NCBI GenBank assembly: GCA_030668485.1 | Contig: DAOUTW010000014.1 | Location: 1 to 64,000, forward strand | Source of the DNA: Candidatus Zixiibacteriota bacterium | GTDB taxonomy: Bacteria > Zixibacteria > MSB-5A5 > GN15 > JAAZOE01 | Length of the DNA stretch: 64,000 bases | Direction of reading: 5' to 3' | Part shown: piece by piece, positions 1 through 8,931 of the stretch | Numbering within the stretch: the first letter of the stretch is position 1 | How the letters are laid out: the number at the start of each line of letters is the position of its first letter | Notes under the pieces: model-generated | What the model saw: only the letters and a program-made list of their open reading frames with translations | Database searches by the model: none | Told to the model about the DNA's origin: nothing | Made by a program: the position numbers and the translations under genes

Positions 1-114
1 ACCGGCAGCCAGGCGGCGCATCGAGCCGGCCCGCAATAAGAATGGATGTGAAATCAGTACGGCCTCGGCCGGAACTTCTCTCAGGGTCGGGATATAAGTT
101 TTGGTCCAACGCAT
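1..114 (-). CDS. proS: Prolyl-tRNA synthetase, N-terminal fragment cut by the window edge
   Basis: Reading the minus strand from the ATG at 114, 38 codons run off the window. The peptide begins [18 protein letters not shown] and continues with HPFLLRAG and MRRLAAG. This matches the start of bacterial-type ProRS, which charges tRNA-Pro with proline in the cytoplasm; the usual pattern is an opening S.Y.IPTLKE.PAEAE followed by LL.RAG.IR.LA.G. An AAGAGG ribosome-binding site lies 7-8 bases upstream. Only the first part of the catalytic domain is visible, so nothing can be said about the editing domain. Identification rests on N-terminal similarity recalled from the family. Confidence 0.85.
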   Translation of the reverse strand, partial: MRWTKTYIPTLREVPAEAVLISHPFLLRAGSMRRLAAG

Positions 115-164
115 TTTTTTTGCCTCTTAATCTGCTTGAGTCTCATTACTCTGGCGAAGAATGC

Positions 165-192
165 AAAATAAGCATAAGCGATTATTTGTCAA
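165..192 (-). promoter_or_regulatory. Candidate sigma70 promoter for proS
   Basis: Minus strand: TTGACA (187-192), 16-base spacer, TATTTT (165-170). This would give a leader of about 45 bases before the proS ATG. The -35 is perfect and the -10 matches 4 of 6 bases, so the assignment is plausible but unproven. Confidence 0.45.
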
Positions 193-234
193 CATTTTAA
201 TTTGGCGGCAGCAGTCCCGGGTTATTCAAAAAGG

Positions 235-263
235 TTGACAACCGCCGACCGGTTATGTACAAT
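235..263 (+). promoter_or_regulatory. Sigma70 promoter of tRNA-Arg
   Basis: TTGACA (235-240), a 17-base spacer and TACAAT (258-263) make a near-consensus housekeeping promoter. It lies about 50 bases upstream of the tRNA and on the same strand. It is divergent from the candidate proS promoter. Confidence 0.75.
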
Positions 264-312
264 ATGGGCCGGTTCTTTGAGATTATCAATTGAACATGGC
301 AAAACGACTTTT

Positions 313-384
313 GCCCCCGTGGCGTAATGGATAGCGCAACAGCCTCCGGAGCTGTTGGTCCAGGTTCGATTCCTGGCGGGGGTA
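313..384 (+). tRNA. tRNA-Arg (anticodon CCG)
   Basis: The 72-base sequence folds as a full cloverleaf. The acceptor stem is 313-319 with 377-383, including one terminal G.U pair, and the discriminator is A384. The anticodon arm has ACAGC/GCTGT closing a CTCCGGA loop, which gives anticodon CCG and reads the arginine codon CGG. The T arm carries the GGTTCGATTCC signature. CCA is not encoded, so it must be added after transcription. A 74-codon minus-strand ORF over this gene is a shadow. Confidence 0.96.
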
Positions 385-426
385 CTTTTTTATGTCTCTC
401 ACTTAAATAAATATATGGCAAATATT

Positions 427-447
427 CTATAATTTTTTATATTATAG
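427..447 (+). other. AT-rich hairpin between the tRNA and the dockerin protein gene
   Basis: CTATAAT (427-433) pairs with ATTATAG (441-447) around a 7-base T-rich loop. It has no U tract after it, so it is not a standard terminator. It may be a processing or regulatory structure, or simply an AT-rich promoter region. Confidence 0.35.
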
Positions 448-513
448 AGAGAGTTACCGATAATTAATATTATCCGTTACTTTCTATGTTCTTTAAATCA
501 ATGGGAGGGCAGC

Positions 514-3500
514 ATGATTTCACGAATTACTCGAATATCCCTCCTCACCTCGCTAATCATATTCCTAACCGCCTCACTGTCGGTTAACGCCTCATCAAAG
601 CCGCATAAGCAACTCAAAGACAGAGTCAGTCTACCGGCCCGACTGGCCCCGTCTTATTCTATCCCTGACTTGCAGGGTGAGACCGTTTACAATTCATCAG
701 ATCAACCCGAAGCGCGAAAGATCGCGCTGAATTCACCCCGTAGCCGCTCCAATCCCGATATTGTCGGCTATACTACCTATGATTATCAGCATAACTGCAC
801 CATGGCCCGGCAAATCGAACATCGCGGAACCAATTTCGTCCATTTCGACTGGATGGCGCAGAATCACGATTCTCTGGGTTACAATCGCGGCATCGGCTAT
901 CAGGTCTATCAACAAGATGTATGCGATTATGTATTTATTTCCGGCGGCCTCCGAATCGAAACTGATTATGCCGGCTATGTCGGCCTCGATACCGATCCCG
1001 GCGGATGGGCCGTTGTCGGGGCGCATCAAAAAGTGGAATCTGTTTATTATCCCATGGCCTTTTGGGATTTCGCACCTGGCGGTCCCGCCTTCGGGCTATT
1101 TAACTCTGACTACTCTCTCGACAATTATGGCTGGACCGTAAATTCCGGTACCGGGCCAGGCAACGAAAATATCTGGCCCAAAATCGACTGGCATATTGGG
1201 ACGGAAACCGTTTTACACATGGTGGCCACCGAACGTGGTGGAGCCAATGGCAACCCCAAATCCATTTCCTACTATCGCCGTGTTGGTCCCTATGGGTTAG
1301 ATCAGGGCGTTTGGTCCGATCAAAGAGTTATTGATACAGTCATGAATATGAATCCCACGGTCGTCTCCTCCCCGGTCAGCGACAGGGTCGCCATCGTCTG
1401 GAACGCCCCGGTCGATTATCGGCGTGATACCCCGAATGAATTCGATAACCAGTATGAGAATGACATTTGGTATGCTGTCTCCACCGATCAGGGCACCGAT
1501 TGGGCCTACCTTGATGATGACGATACCATCTCAACCAATGAGGGTGATCCGTCAATCGGTCATTTGGTCGACATCGGTATCTATGATGGCGACAATATCA
1601 CGACATATGATCCGCTGAATGATTATAAAGCGTACTGTGATATCTCCGCTCTGATAACTACCGGCGACGAATTAAATATCGTTTGGGGCTGTCGCCGCTG
1701 GACCGATACCACCAGCCTTTTCCGGCGCCAGAGCGCCATTTTCCATTGGGCGGAAAATATGCCTTCCCGGATTCTTCCCGTTGTCAAAGCGAACTGGGAT
1801 ACCGGCGGCGCCTGTTATGCCCATGCCTGGGGAAGCGATGCCGCCAAAATGTCAATCTCCGAATGCGATGGCAAATTGTATACCCTGTATACTCAGTTCG
1901 GAAGTTCTGAGTACCCCTGCGATGATATTGATGAGATCAATAGCGTCGTCAACGGATACTTATACCTGTCGGCCTTTGATCCTGGAGTCGGCCCCGCCTG
2001 GGACAGACCGAAGAGGGTAACCTCGCTTCCGGAAACGGAGGGATGTACCCCCGGCGACATGAGCGGTCCGGGAACCTGCAACAGTGAATACTGGGCCTCA
2101 ATGGCGCGCTATGGTCGAGTCGATGAATGCGAAAACCCCGGCCTGAACGTCCTCGATATTGTATACATCAACGACTATGCCCCGGGCGGCTGCGTTCAGA
2201 CAGAATCGGGAGTATGGACGGTCAACCCGGTAATGTGGACAACGACTCTCTGTCGTGAGGTTTCTATCGCTCCAATATTGAATTATTGGCCCAAGCAAGT
2301 CGGCCTATGTTACGATGAACCAATTTTCATCATAAAGCCCGATTTCGACACTTCCTTCACGGTTACTCTGGAAAACGCGGGAATGGTCGATGTCAACTTC
2401 ACAGCCGAGGTAATGATTGATAGTTGCAACAACCCCATAGGGGGTAATAATACCACTGTTGAGATCGATCCAGAAGCCGGTGTTGTCCTCAAATATGGCG
2501 GTGAAACCGAACTGACAGTATCTGTTACAACGCTTGATGAAATGATGAATATTACGATCTATGCCCATATCAGAATCGATCATGATGCCGAAGGCTACCC
2601 GCCAATCATAATTCCGATATGTATGAATGTTGCCAATATCGACTGGCCCTGGAATAGTTATTATACTATGGAAACGACCTGCAAAAAGCTGCGAGTTTAC
2701 AACAATGGTGAGATCAGTAATAACGCCGTAAATGAATCGATGGATTATATCGACGATCCCGATGACTGCGCCAACATCTATCTCTACGACGGCTCGCCAA
2801 TCATCTGCCGCGAAAGCGATGGCGAAAAAAGATGCTTCTTTACCGTTTATGAAAATGACTACAATTCCGACCATGCCCTGCGTCAGACTTCGGATGTCTA
2901 TATCGATAATACCACCAGCACGGATTATACCAGAGCCTGGACTCATTTCGTGACTGCCGATACGGCCATTGGCATGTGCGTCGATTATTTTGCACCCACC
3001 CACCCCGATTTCTGTGAATTTATCATCCAGCGCATTTCCTTCTGGAATCTAACCGAAGAAACTCTGACCGATGTTGCCGTCGGAGAATGGCTCGACTGGG
3101 ATATACCGAGTTACGATGCGACCCATTCTGTCTCGGATAACGAGTCCGATTTTGATGCCACCAGGAATCTGATTTATCAGGTTTCCTGCTGGAACGATGA
3201 TTGCGACACTACCGTCGAAAGCAATCGCATCGGAGGAATAGCTTCTGCCGCCTATTACGGTTTCAAAAATTATATGACGATTGAGAATGATGTCTATGTC
3301 TATAGCAACGGTCCTTACGGCAGTGATGCACCTGTGCCCGACGAACCGATCTATGATCTGATGACCGGCGTCGATGGTTTTGATCGGGCATATATCGATT
3401 CTTGTGAAGACTTATCTACCCTGATTACTTTCGATGTCTACAATCTGGACCCCGGCGATACCATTAAAGTCATGGCAGTACTGGTGACTTCCCGAAACGA

Positions 3501-3837
3501 TCCCGGTGGTGCCAATCTCAGGGATGAAGCACAAATGGCCATTGCCTTCATTATGGAATATCCCGAAATTTATTGGTATCCGATAAGTTTCCCGATTCCA
3601 GCCGACGCCAACTACGATGGAATAATTAATGTCGGTGACGCGGTTTATATCATTGCCTACGTCTTTAATGGCGGCGCACCACCGGAACCGTTCCCCGTCT
3701 ATTGCGGCGATTCCAATGGAGATTGCCAATGCAATGTCGGAGACGCCGTTCACCTGATTAATTATATCTTCAAAGACGGTCAGGAACCGCCCACTCGGGG
3801 TGAGTGGATAGACCTTTGCGGATTGCCGATTCGCTGA
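514..3837 (+). CDS. Exported 1107-aa protein with C-terminal dockerin-like repeat pair
   Basis: The start is set by GGGAGG eight bases upstream and by a signal peptide (residues 1-27, ending SVNA). The large central part is unrecognised; it is rich in Asp, Tyr, Trp and Cys and probably beta-rich. The last 80 residues hold two EF-hand-like units: DANYDGIINVGDAVYIIAY and GDSNGDCQCNVGDAVHLINY. These are dockerin type I-like calcium loops, each followed by an F-x-x-G-G turn. The protein is a full-length paralogue of the 1321-aa protein at 42161-46126; they share N-terminal LPARLAP, the NCTMARQ/NCTMGRQ region, GPGNENIWPKID and CTPGDMSGPGTCNSEYW. An extracellular or cell-surface role is inferred; no catalytic motif was recognised. 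A terminator follows the stop. Confidence 0.85.
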   Translation: MISRITRISLLTSLIIFLTASLSVNASSKPHKQLKDRVSLPARLAPSYSIPDLQGETVYNSSDQPEARKIALNSPRSRSNPDIVGYTTYDYQHNCTMARQIEHRGTNFVHFDWMAQNHDSLGYNRGIGYQVYQQDVCDYVFISGGLRIETDYAGYVGLDTDPGGWAVVGAHQKVESVYYPMAFWDFAPGGPAFGLFNSDYSLDNYGWTVNSGTGPGNENIWPKIDWHIGTETVLHMVATERGGANGNPKSISYYRRVGPYGLDQGVWSDQRVIDTVMNMNPTVVSSPVSDRVAIVWNAPVDYRRDTPNEFDNQYENDIWYAVSTDQGTDWAYLDDDDTISTNEGDPSIGHLVDIGIYDGDNITTYDPLNDYKAYCDISALITTGDELNIVWGCRRWTDTTSLFRRQSAIFHWAENMPSRILPVVKANWDTGGACYAHAWGSDAAKMSISECDGKLYTLYTQFGSSEYPCDDIDEINSVVNGYLYLSAFDPGVGPAWDRPKRVTSLPETEGCTPGDMSGPGTCNSEYWASMARYGRVDECENPGLNVLDIVYINDYAPGGCVQTESGVWTVNPVMWTTTLCREVSIAPILNYWPKQVGLCYDEPIFIIKPDFDTSFTVTLENAGMVDVNFTAEVMIDSCNNPIGGNNTTVEIDPEAGVVLKYGGETELTVSVTTLDEMMNITIYAHIRIDHDAEGYPPIIIPICMNVANIDWPWNSYYTMETTCKKLRVYNNGEISNNAVNESMDYIDDPDDCANIYLYDGSPIICRESDGEKRCFFTVYENDYNSDHALRQTSDVYIDNTTSTDYTRAWTHFVTADTAIGMCVDYFAPTHPDFCEFIIQRISFWNLTEETLTDVAVGEWLDWDIPSYDATHSVSDNESDFDATRNLIYQVSCWNDDCDTTVESNRIGGIASAAYYGFKNYMTIENDVYVYSNGPYGSDAPVPDEPIYDLMTGVDGFDRAYIDSCEDLSTLITFDVYNLDPGDTIKVMAVLVTSRNDPGGANLRDEAQMAIAFIMEYPEIYWYPISFPIPADANYDGIINVGDAVYIIAYVFNGGAPPEPFPVYCGDSNGDCQCNVGDAVHLINYIFKDGQEPPTRGEWIDLCGLPIR

Positions 3838-3859
3838 TTTGAATTATCATGTGGAGAAT

Positions 3860-3894
3860 GGGAGCGGAAGATTTCTTTGCTCCCTTTCTTTATT
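3860..3894 (+). terminator. Rho-independent terminator after the 1107-aa dockerin protein
   Basis: GGGAGC (3860-3865) pairs with GCTCCC (3879-3884), with an inner AAGA/TCTT extension, followed by TTTCTTTATT. It overlaps the last codons of the convergent amidase gene. Confidence 0.7.
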
Positions 3895-5839
3895 CCCAAT
3901 CGTATGATTCGGCCTGCTGCCGGTCCCATTCGGTCAATGGCCTGCCCCGAAGGAAATTCTTGATACCTTCGACAATCGCCCGTGACAATTCCCTGCAGAA
4001 CTTATCGGTCTTCAACATCGCCTCCTGCTCCGGGATCATCATAAAGGCGCATTCGATCAATATGGCGGGATACTGCGTCGGACGGTTGACGGCAAGGTTG
4101 CCGTAATACCAATCGAAGTCGTTCAGCTTGATATTACGCGCAAATGAATTATGCACCGCCCGAGCCAGAGCCGCTGAATGAGGATGATAATAAAAAGTAG
4201 AAAAACCGTTATTCTCAAATGGATTGGTGCCGTTGGGCAACGCATTATTGTGAATTGAGAGGAAGATATCAGCTTCTTCTTTAATGGCAATCTTGGGACG
4301 GTCATAAAGCGGCAGAGTCGTATCCGATGAGCGGGTCAGGATAACCACCGCCCCTTCCCTCTCCAAATCCTTCTTCAATCGCAGAGCGATATTGAGGTTG
4401 GCTTCTTTTTCGGTCAAACCGGTCGGCCCGACCGCACCAGGATCAGGAGAATGGCCGGGATCGAGGACAATCCGTAAATCGGATATTTCTTTTTTCCATC
4501 GAGGGAATTTCTTCAAATCGAAATGAAATTCATCGCCGATGTAGTGGCCATCATATCCCCAGATTCTATCTTCGGTCAGGTATATTTTTAATCCGTAGAC
4601 ACCCGGCTCCGGCTGGAACCAGATAATATGATCGATCAGGCTGTCGCTATTGTCATAACGAATCCAGTCGGTGTCGGAATCGGCGCCATAGATAAACAGC
4701 GAAATTGATTTCTCATCCAGATTCTCGACCACCCGGAACGGATGACGTGCCGATGTCGAGACAACCACGGAAACCTTATTATCATGATTGATCGTCCGGA
4801 CCCGACTGATATAGGAGTGCGGTACCACCGCTCCGGGATTTTTGTATACGACTGCCGTATCCGGCACCCAACCATATTGATAATCGGACAATTTCAGTTT
4901 CAGCCATCGGCCCTCTTTTCCGGCCACTTCGGCCCGAATTCCCGCCGGCTGATGAATACACAAGTACCCTTTGCCGGGCCCGGTCCGGATGACCGTCAGA
5001 CTATCAGTCAATTCCGCTACGATAGGGATATTCGGTTTGAGAACCCTGATCGGTACCATTGAGGTGTCGGACTTGATCATCGGTAAAGATCCGAGATCAT
5101 GGATCACCAGCGGTTTCTGCTGGAGTTCGGCAGCGTACCTTATCATCCAGGTCATCTGCATAAACGATGGCGGGTATATGCTGTAGATCAGTCTCAGGCT
5201 GTCATCGTCAATGTCAGGAACGACCAACGATCCGCGATAAATGCCGCGAACCAACAGCGAGTCAGGTGTCGGCGGGGAATCGGGAATTCCCCTCTGAAAA
5301 ATATTCCTGCCCCAATAATAATTCTGCGGCGGTTCCTCCTTCATCGTAATCGTATCGTCGGTGTTATCAAGAATGCAAACGGCATTGCAATAGGGCGTGG
5401 CGAAAAAGGCCAAATCAATCTTGTCGCCCGGCTTTACCCACACGGGTACTGCCGGTTGGAATCTGCCCGGCAAAAAATAAAGGCTGTCATATGAATATTC
5501 CGGTAATTCCGGCAGATTGAACGTCACCGTAATGGTATCAATAATTCCGTCTTTTTCCGCGCTGATTGTAAAGTCGAAAGCTCCAGGTGAGACCGGCAGA
5601 AACGCCAGCCAGCCTCCTGCTTTATGAACATCGACAACGGTCCCGTTAATACTGAGATCCGACCCCGGCTCAACCGATCCGAAAATGAAAGTCGAATCTA
5701 CCGCCCCGATATTTTGATCCGGCTTGGGATAAACGACATTAAGCCCCAACGGTCCGGCATATATCACCGCCGTGCAAATTACCAGCATCAGCGCTATTAT
5801 AATCGTTCTATGCAAATGAAATCCCATGACCATAATCAT
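3890..5839 (-). CDS. Periplasmic N-acetylmuramoyl-L-alanine amidase (Amidase_3) with SH3b domain
   Basis: This 649-residue exported enzyme should cleave the MurNAc-L-Ala bond of peptidoglycan. An N-terminal hydrophobic signal (IIIALMLVICTAVIYA) is followed by beta-rich regions. An SH3b-like segment sits near residues 285-335 (RTGPGKGYL, ending YGWV). The C-terminal Amidase_3 domain carries LDPGHSPDPGA (zinc His), TEKEANL (zinc Glu), SIHNNA (zinc His) and ILIECAFM (catalytic Glu). These are all the expected ligands. The ATG at 5839 overlaps the epimerase stop by 32 bases; ATGs at 5833 and 5827 are alternatives. It is the last gene of a murein-peptide operon, so its products could feed the epimerase and endopeptidase encoded upstream. 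Confidence 0.88.
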   Translation of the reverse strand: MIMVMGFHLHRTIIIALMLVICTAVIYAGPLGLNVVYPKPDQNIGAVDSTFIFGSVEPGSDLSINGTVVDVHKAGGWLAFLPVSPGAFDFTISAEKDGIIDTITVTFNLPELPEYSYDSLYFLPGRFQPAVPVWVKPGDKIDLAFFATPYCNAVCILDNTDDTITMKEEPPQNYYWGRNIFQRGIPDSPPTPDSLLVRGIYRGSLVVPDIDDDSLRLIYSIYPPSFMQMTWMIRYAAELQQKPLVIHDLGSLPMIKSDTSMVPIRVLKPNIPIVAELTDSLTVIRTGPGKGYLCIHQPAGIRAEVAGKEGRWLKLKLSDYQYGWVPDTAVVYKNPGAVVPHSYISRVRTINHDNKVSVVVSTSARHPFRVVENLDEKSISLFIYGADSDTDWIRYDNSDSLIDHIIWFQPEPGVYGLKIYLTEDRIWGYDGHYIGDEFHFDLKKFPRWKKEISDLRIVLDPGHSPDPGAVGPTGLTEKEANLNIALRLKKDLEREGAVVILTRSSDTTLPLYDRPKIAIKEEADIFLSIHNNALPNGTNPFENNGFSTFYYHPHSAALARAVHNSFARNIKLNDFDWYYGNLAVNRPTQYPAILIECAFMMIPEQEAMLKTDKFCRELSRAIVEGIKNFLRGRPLTEWDRQQAESYDWE

Positions 5840-6806
5840 TCGAAAGCTTCAACTCTCCCCTGTCATAAGCCAATCCCGAAAAAGGATCGCCGTCGATCAA
5901 CAGCCGCCCGTCCAGGTCGAGATAGTCGGCCGCACCTGATAAATGGTACGCGGCGGCAATACCGAGTGAGGATTCGATCATGCATCCAATCATAATTTTC
6001 AGACCCAGAGATCGGGCCACGGTTATTGCTTCGACCGCCGATTCCAGTCGACCCGATTTTTGTATCTTTATATTGATTCCGTCGACATATTGGGCCACTC
6101 TCTTGACATCATCGGCCCCAACAATCGACTCATCCATTATCAGTGGAATCGGCGATTGTTCACCGAATAGCTTCCAATCGTCCACCGCCTCCGGCCCGAA
6201 CGGCTGTTCGATAAAATCGATTTTGTCGACTGCCAATAATGATACTATGCGTTCAGTCTCGGCCATGCCCCAACTTCCATTGGCATCGATCCTGAATTTG
6301 GTGTTTTTGCTATTATTTACAGCTTCGATTATTTGATTGTTCAGGTTTATATCGTCGTTCATTTTCAGTTTGACATAATGAATTCCAGAATCCAATTGTT
6401 CGGAGAGTGAGCTTGTATCACCGACCGATACCGTTATCGAAGTCGGCAGTTTTGCAGGAGCTTCCAATCGCAGATACTGATATAGCGGAATCCGGTTCGC
6501 CTTCGCCTTTCGGTCGAGCCATGCCGTTGAAACCGCACAGATCGCCGGAGGGCTGATAAGTCTCTCCAATTCTGCAAAGGTTTCGGTCGGAATAGAATCG
6601 TCACACCCGGCTAATCTTTCAGCCGCGATATTCAGGTCATTCTCGATTTCTTCCGTAGATACGCCATAGTGAACCGATCCGGCGGCCTCACCCAGACCGC
6701 TACCGTCGATGATGAAGACAAAATTACGCTTCAGGCTCTCGCTGCCGCCGGCAACGATAAATTCACGTTTCAGTTTGAGGTCTATTGGTATGACTTCGCA
6801 TTTCAT
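5808..6806 (-). CDS. L-Ala-D/L-Glu (dipeptide) epimerase, enolase superfamily
   Basis: This 332-residue cytoplasmic enzyme of the muconate-lactonizing subgroup converts L-Ala-D-Glu to L-Ala-L-Glu during murein peptide recycling. Visible catalytic elements are the Lys-x-Lys pair (K146, K148 in YVKLKMN), metal ligands D174 (FRIDANGSW), E200 (FIEQPF) and D225 (IMDES), and the second general base in NIKIQKSG (K247 or K250). I chose the ATG at 6806 over an in-frame GTG at 6812. The ATG overlaps the upstream NlpC/P60 stop as ATGA, which implies translational coupling. The pairing with an NlpC/P60 endopeptidase matches the ykfB-ykfC arrangement of Bacillus, which supports dipeptide specificity; other N-acyl or dipeptide substrates are possible. 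Confidence 0.88.
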   Translation of the reverse strand: MKCEVIPIDLKLKREFIVAGGSESLKRNFVFIIDGSGLGEAAGSVHYGVSTEEIENDLNIAAERLAGCDDSIPTETFAELERLISPPAICAVSTAWLDRKAKANRIPLYQYLRLEAPAKLPTSITVSVGDTSSLSEQLDSGIHYVKLKMNDDINLNNQIIEAVNNSKNTKFRIDANGSWGMAETERIVSLLAVDKIDFIEQPFGPEAVDDWKLFGEQSPIPLIMDESIVGADDVKRVAQYVDGINIKIQKSGRLESAVEAITVARSLGLKIMIGCMIESSLGIAAAYHLSGAADYLDLDGRLLIDGDPFSGLAYDRGELKLSNDYGHGISFA

Positions 6807-7597
6807 GACCACGGCCGCCGGGCGATCAGAAAATCTTTATCAATATCTTTGCGATAATTAATCGCTTTTGGATCGAGAGAATCAAAGGTCACCATTCCTC
6901 GGCTGGCGGAAGCATGAAGAATTTCATCTCCTCCGCATGAAAAAGCGACATGACCGGGGAAAAATAACAAATCACCCGCCTTCAATTCATTACGGTCGAC
7001 CTCTGCCCCTACATTTGTCTGATCCTTGCTGTCTCGCGGCAAGGTGATGCCATGAAAACCGTACACCGCCTGTACCAGGCCACTACAGTCATAACCGTAG
7101 GGAGTAATCCCTCCCCATAGATAAGGCACCCCGATGAAGCGCGTGGCGGTTGTCAGCAGTTGTTTACCGGTCACCGTCTTATTCTGTCGCTCTTTGGTCG
7201 GGAGCAGGCAGCGAGTGCCGATCGGCGTCTTTATTCCGCCGGGGATGGCAAAACAAACCTGCCCGTTATGCGGTGTTATCACCAACTCCGTGCCAAAAAA
7301 TAACCGGAACGGATGAGTCGCGGCGCCGGGACCGCTTTTGATGATTACCGATTCCGATTTTATCTTTTGCTTGGGGCGAGCGATATACTTCTCCCAATCG
7401 GACTGGGAAACCATCTTAATCTGGCCGATACGGCTCCACCCGGAATATTTATCAAGCAGTTTTACTCGCACGAATCCGTTTCGGCCCTGTCCCACCTCGA
7501 CCGGAGTTCCGAAAAGGGCCTGGCTTTTTCGTTCCGAGGTCGAATCGGGCTCCGCCCGCATATCGGTCACCGGAACATTTATAATCCCGAATTGCAT
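6803..7597 (-). CDS. NlpC/P60 gamma-D-glutamyl-L-diamino acid endopeptidase (YkfC-like)
   Basis: The protein has 264 residues and no signal peptide, so it is likely cytoplasmic. The N-terminal half is made of bacterial SH3-like segments (DMRAEP; GFVRVKLLDKYSGW). The C-terminal half is the NlpC/P60 papain-like domain, with the nucleophile in YDCSGLV (Cys171) and histidines in GHVAFSCGG and ILHASASRG. The family cuts the D-Glu-DAP bond of murein peptides to release L-Ala-D-Glu, the substrate of the next gene's epimerase. I chose the ATG at 7597; a TTG two codons earlier has no better ribosome site. First gene of the recycling operon. Confidence 0.88.
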   Translation of the reverse strand: MQFGIINVPVTDMRAEPDSTSERKSQALFGTPVEVGQGRNGFVRVKLLDKYSGWSRIGQIKMVSQSDWEKYIARPKQKIKSESVIIKSGPGAATHPFRLFFGTELVITPHNGQVCFAIPGGIKTPIGTRCLLPTKERQNKTVTGKQLLTTATRFIGVPYLWGGITPYGYDCSGLVQAVYGFHGITLPRDSKDQTNVGAEVDRNELKAGDLLFFPGHVAFSCGGDEILHASASRGMVTFDSLDPKAINYRKDIDKDFLIARRPWS

Positions 7598-7679
7598 AAT
7601 CAATTTATATCAGATTGATATTGGGGTCGCAATTAAAAACTGTGGCAGGTCTTCCAAACCGGGGTTTCTATCAAAAGAA

Positions 7680-7704
7680 AAGGGCGCCCGACAAAGGCGC
7701 CCTT
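7680..7704 (-). terminator. Rho-independent terminator of the aminotransferase/transketolase unit
   Basis: On the minus strand AAGGGCGCC pairs with GGCGCCCTT (9 bp, 7-base loop) and is followed by a T-rich run. It lies 21 bases after the aminotransferase stop and separates it from the NlpC/P60 operon. Confidence 0.88.
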
Positions 7705-7724
7705 ATGCAAAGAACAATAAATGC

Positions 7725-8909
7725 TTACTTAACCGGCTCTTTGATCAGGGCCGGCATAGCTTTCTTCATGCGGTCAATTGCCTTACCGATATTTTCGATC
7801 GAATTGGAGTAAGAAAAGCGCAGATATCCCTGACCGTAATCGCCAAAGGCGGTGCCGGACAGACCCGCAACTCCCAACTCGGTCAGCAGATATTCAGCCA
7901 GGTCGCGGGAATCCCAGCCGGTTGCAGTTATATTAGGCCAGACATAGAAGGCGCCATTAGGTTTCAGGCAATTGAAACCTTCGATCTGATTCATACCGTC
8001 GACGATAAAATCGCGCCGTTTTTTAAATTCGGCTACCATCTTAGTCGGAGCATCCTGCGGCCCCAACAGGGCCTCATTCAACGCTCTCTGGATAAACGAC
8101 GTCGCACAGGAGGTGATGTTGGTCTGCATCCGGACAACTCCCTCCGCCACTTTTTTGGGCATCAATCCCCAGCCGAGTCGCCAGCCACACATGGCATAAA
8201 CCTTCGACATCCCGTCCAGGACCATGACGCGCTCTTTCTTCTCGTCCAACTGGGCAACCGATGAATACTCGGTGTCGTATATAATCCGGGAATAAATTTC
8301 ATCGGTCATGATCAGGAAATCATGGTCGCAGGCCAGTCGGTAAATCTCTTCCATATCCTCTCTGGTCAAAATCGAACTGGTCGGATTCTGGGGAGAATTG
8401 ATAATCAGGAGTTTGGTTTTGGGGGTGATCAGCGCTTTAAGTTCCTTGACATCGAGGCGGAACTCGTTTTCTTCGCGAAGCGGAATCGGAACTTTGGTAG
8501 CCCCGCTGAATTCGATCACCGATTTGTAAATCGGATAACCGGGATCGGGATAAATAACCTCGTCACCCTCTTCAGCCAGCATCATGATCAGCGAATACAT
8601 TATTTCCTTGCTTCCGGGAGTAATCACCACTTCATCGGGATCATACCTTATTCCGCGCATACGGAAATAATACTCAGCGATCGCCTCGCGCGATTCGAGA
8701 AATCCGGCGGGAGTGGTATAATGAGTGTATCCTTCATTTATCGCTTTGATAGCAGCGTCGCTGATATTTCTTGGAGTGTCGAAATCGGGCTCACCTATCT
8801 GGAGGTGAATAACTTCCATGCCCTTCTCTCGCTCAAGTTTTTGAGCCCGAGCCAGAGTCTCAAAAGCGGACTCCGTACCCAGGCGGGACATTCTTTCGGC
8901 GAATTTCAT
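7725..8909 (-). CDS. Class I/II pyridoxal-phosphate aminotransferase (aspartate aminotransferase family)
   Basis: The 394-residue fold-type I aminotransferase transfers amino groups between an amino acid and a 2-oxo acid in the cytoplasm. Signatures are HLQIGEPDFDTP near the N terminus, the cofactor-stacking Tyr in DPGYPIY, NSPQNPTS, the PLP-phosphate Asp in MTDEIYSR, the Schiff-base Lys in DGMSKVYAMCGWRLGW, and a late Arg in YLRFSYSNS. The pattern is that of the subfamily Ib enzymes (AspC/AlaT-like). Exact substrate cannot be read from sequence. Its start is 22 bases after the transketolase stop, so the two are probably cotranscribed; a strong terminator follows. Confidence 0.85.
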   Translation of the reverse strand: MKFAERMSRLGTESAFETLARAQKLEREKGMEVIHLQIGEPDFDTPRNISDAAIKAINEGYTHYTTPAGFLESREAIAEYYFRMRGIRYDPDEVVITPGSKEIMYSLIMMLAEEGDEVIYPDPGYPIYKSVIEFSGATKVPIPLREENEFRLDVKELKALITPKTKLLIINSPQNPTSSILTREDMEEIYRLACDHDFLIMTDEIYSRIIYDTEYSSVAQLDEKKERVMVLDGMSKVYAMCGWRLGWGLMPKKVAEGVVRMQTNITSCATSFIQRALNEALLGPQDAPTKMVAEFKKRRDFIVDGMNQIEGFNCLKPNGAFYVWPNITATGWDSRDLAEYLLTELGVAGLSGTAFGDYGQGYLRFSYSNSIENIGKAIDRMKKAMPALIKEPVK

Positions 8910-8931
8910 ATCGTCTCCACCTTATACGAGG

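Noticed and set aside
197-421. 74-codon minus-strand ORF
   Set aside because: It lies across the tRNA-Arg gene and its promoter; the cloverleaf explains the sequence.
2305-3003. 232-codon minus-strand ORF inside the 1107-aa gene
   Set aside because: Shadow frame; low-complexity Ile/Gly/Asp pattern typical of the reverse of Asp-rich coding sequence.
7338-8264. 308-codon plus-strand ORF
   Set aside because: It is antisense to the NlpC/P60 and aminotransferase genes, spans the terminator between them, and has no domain.
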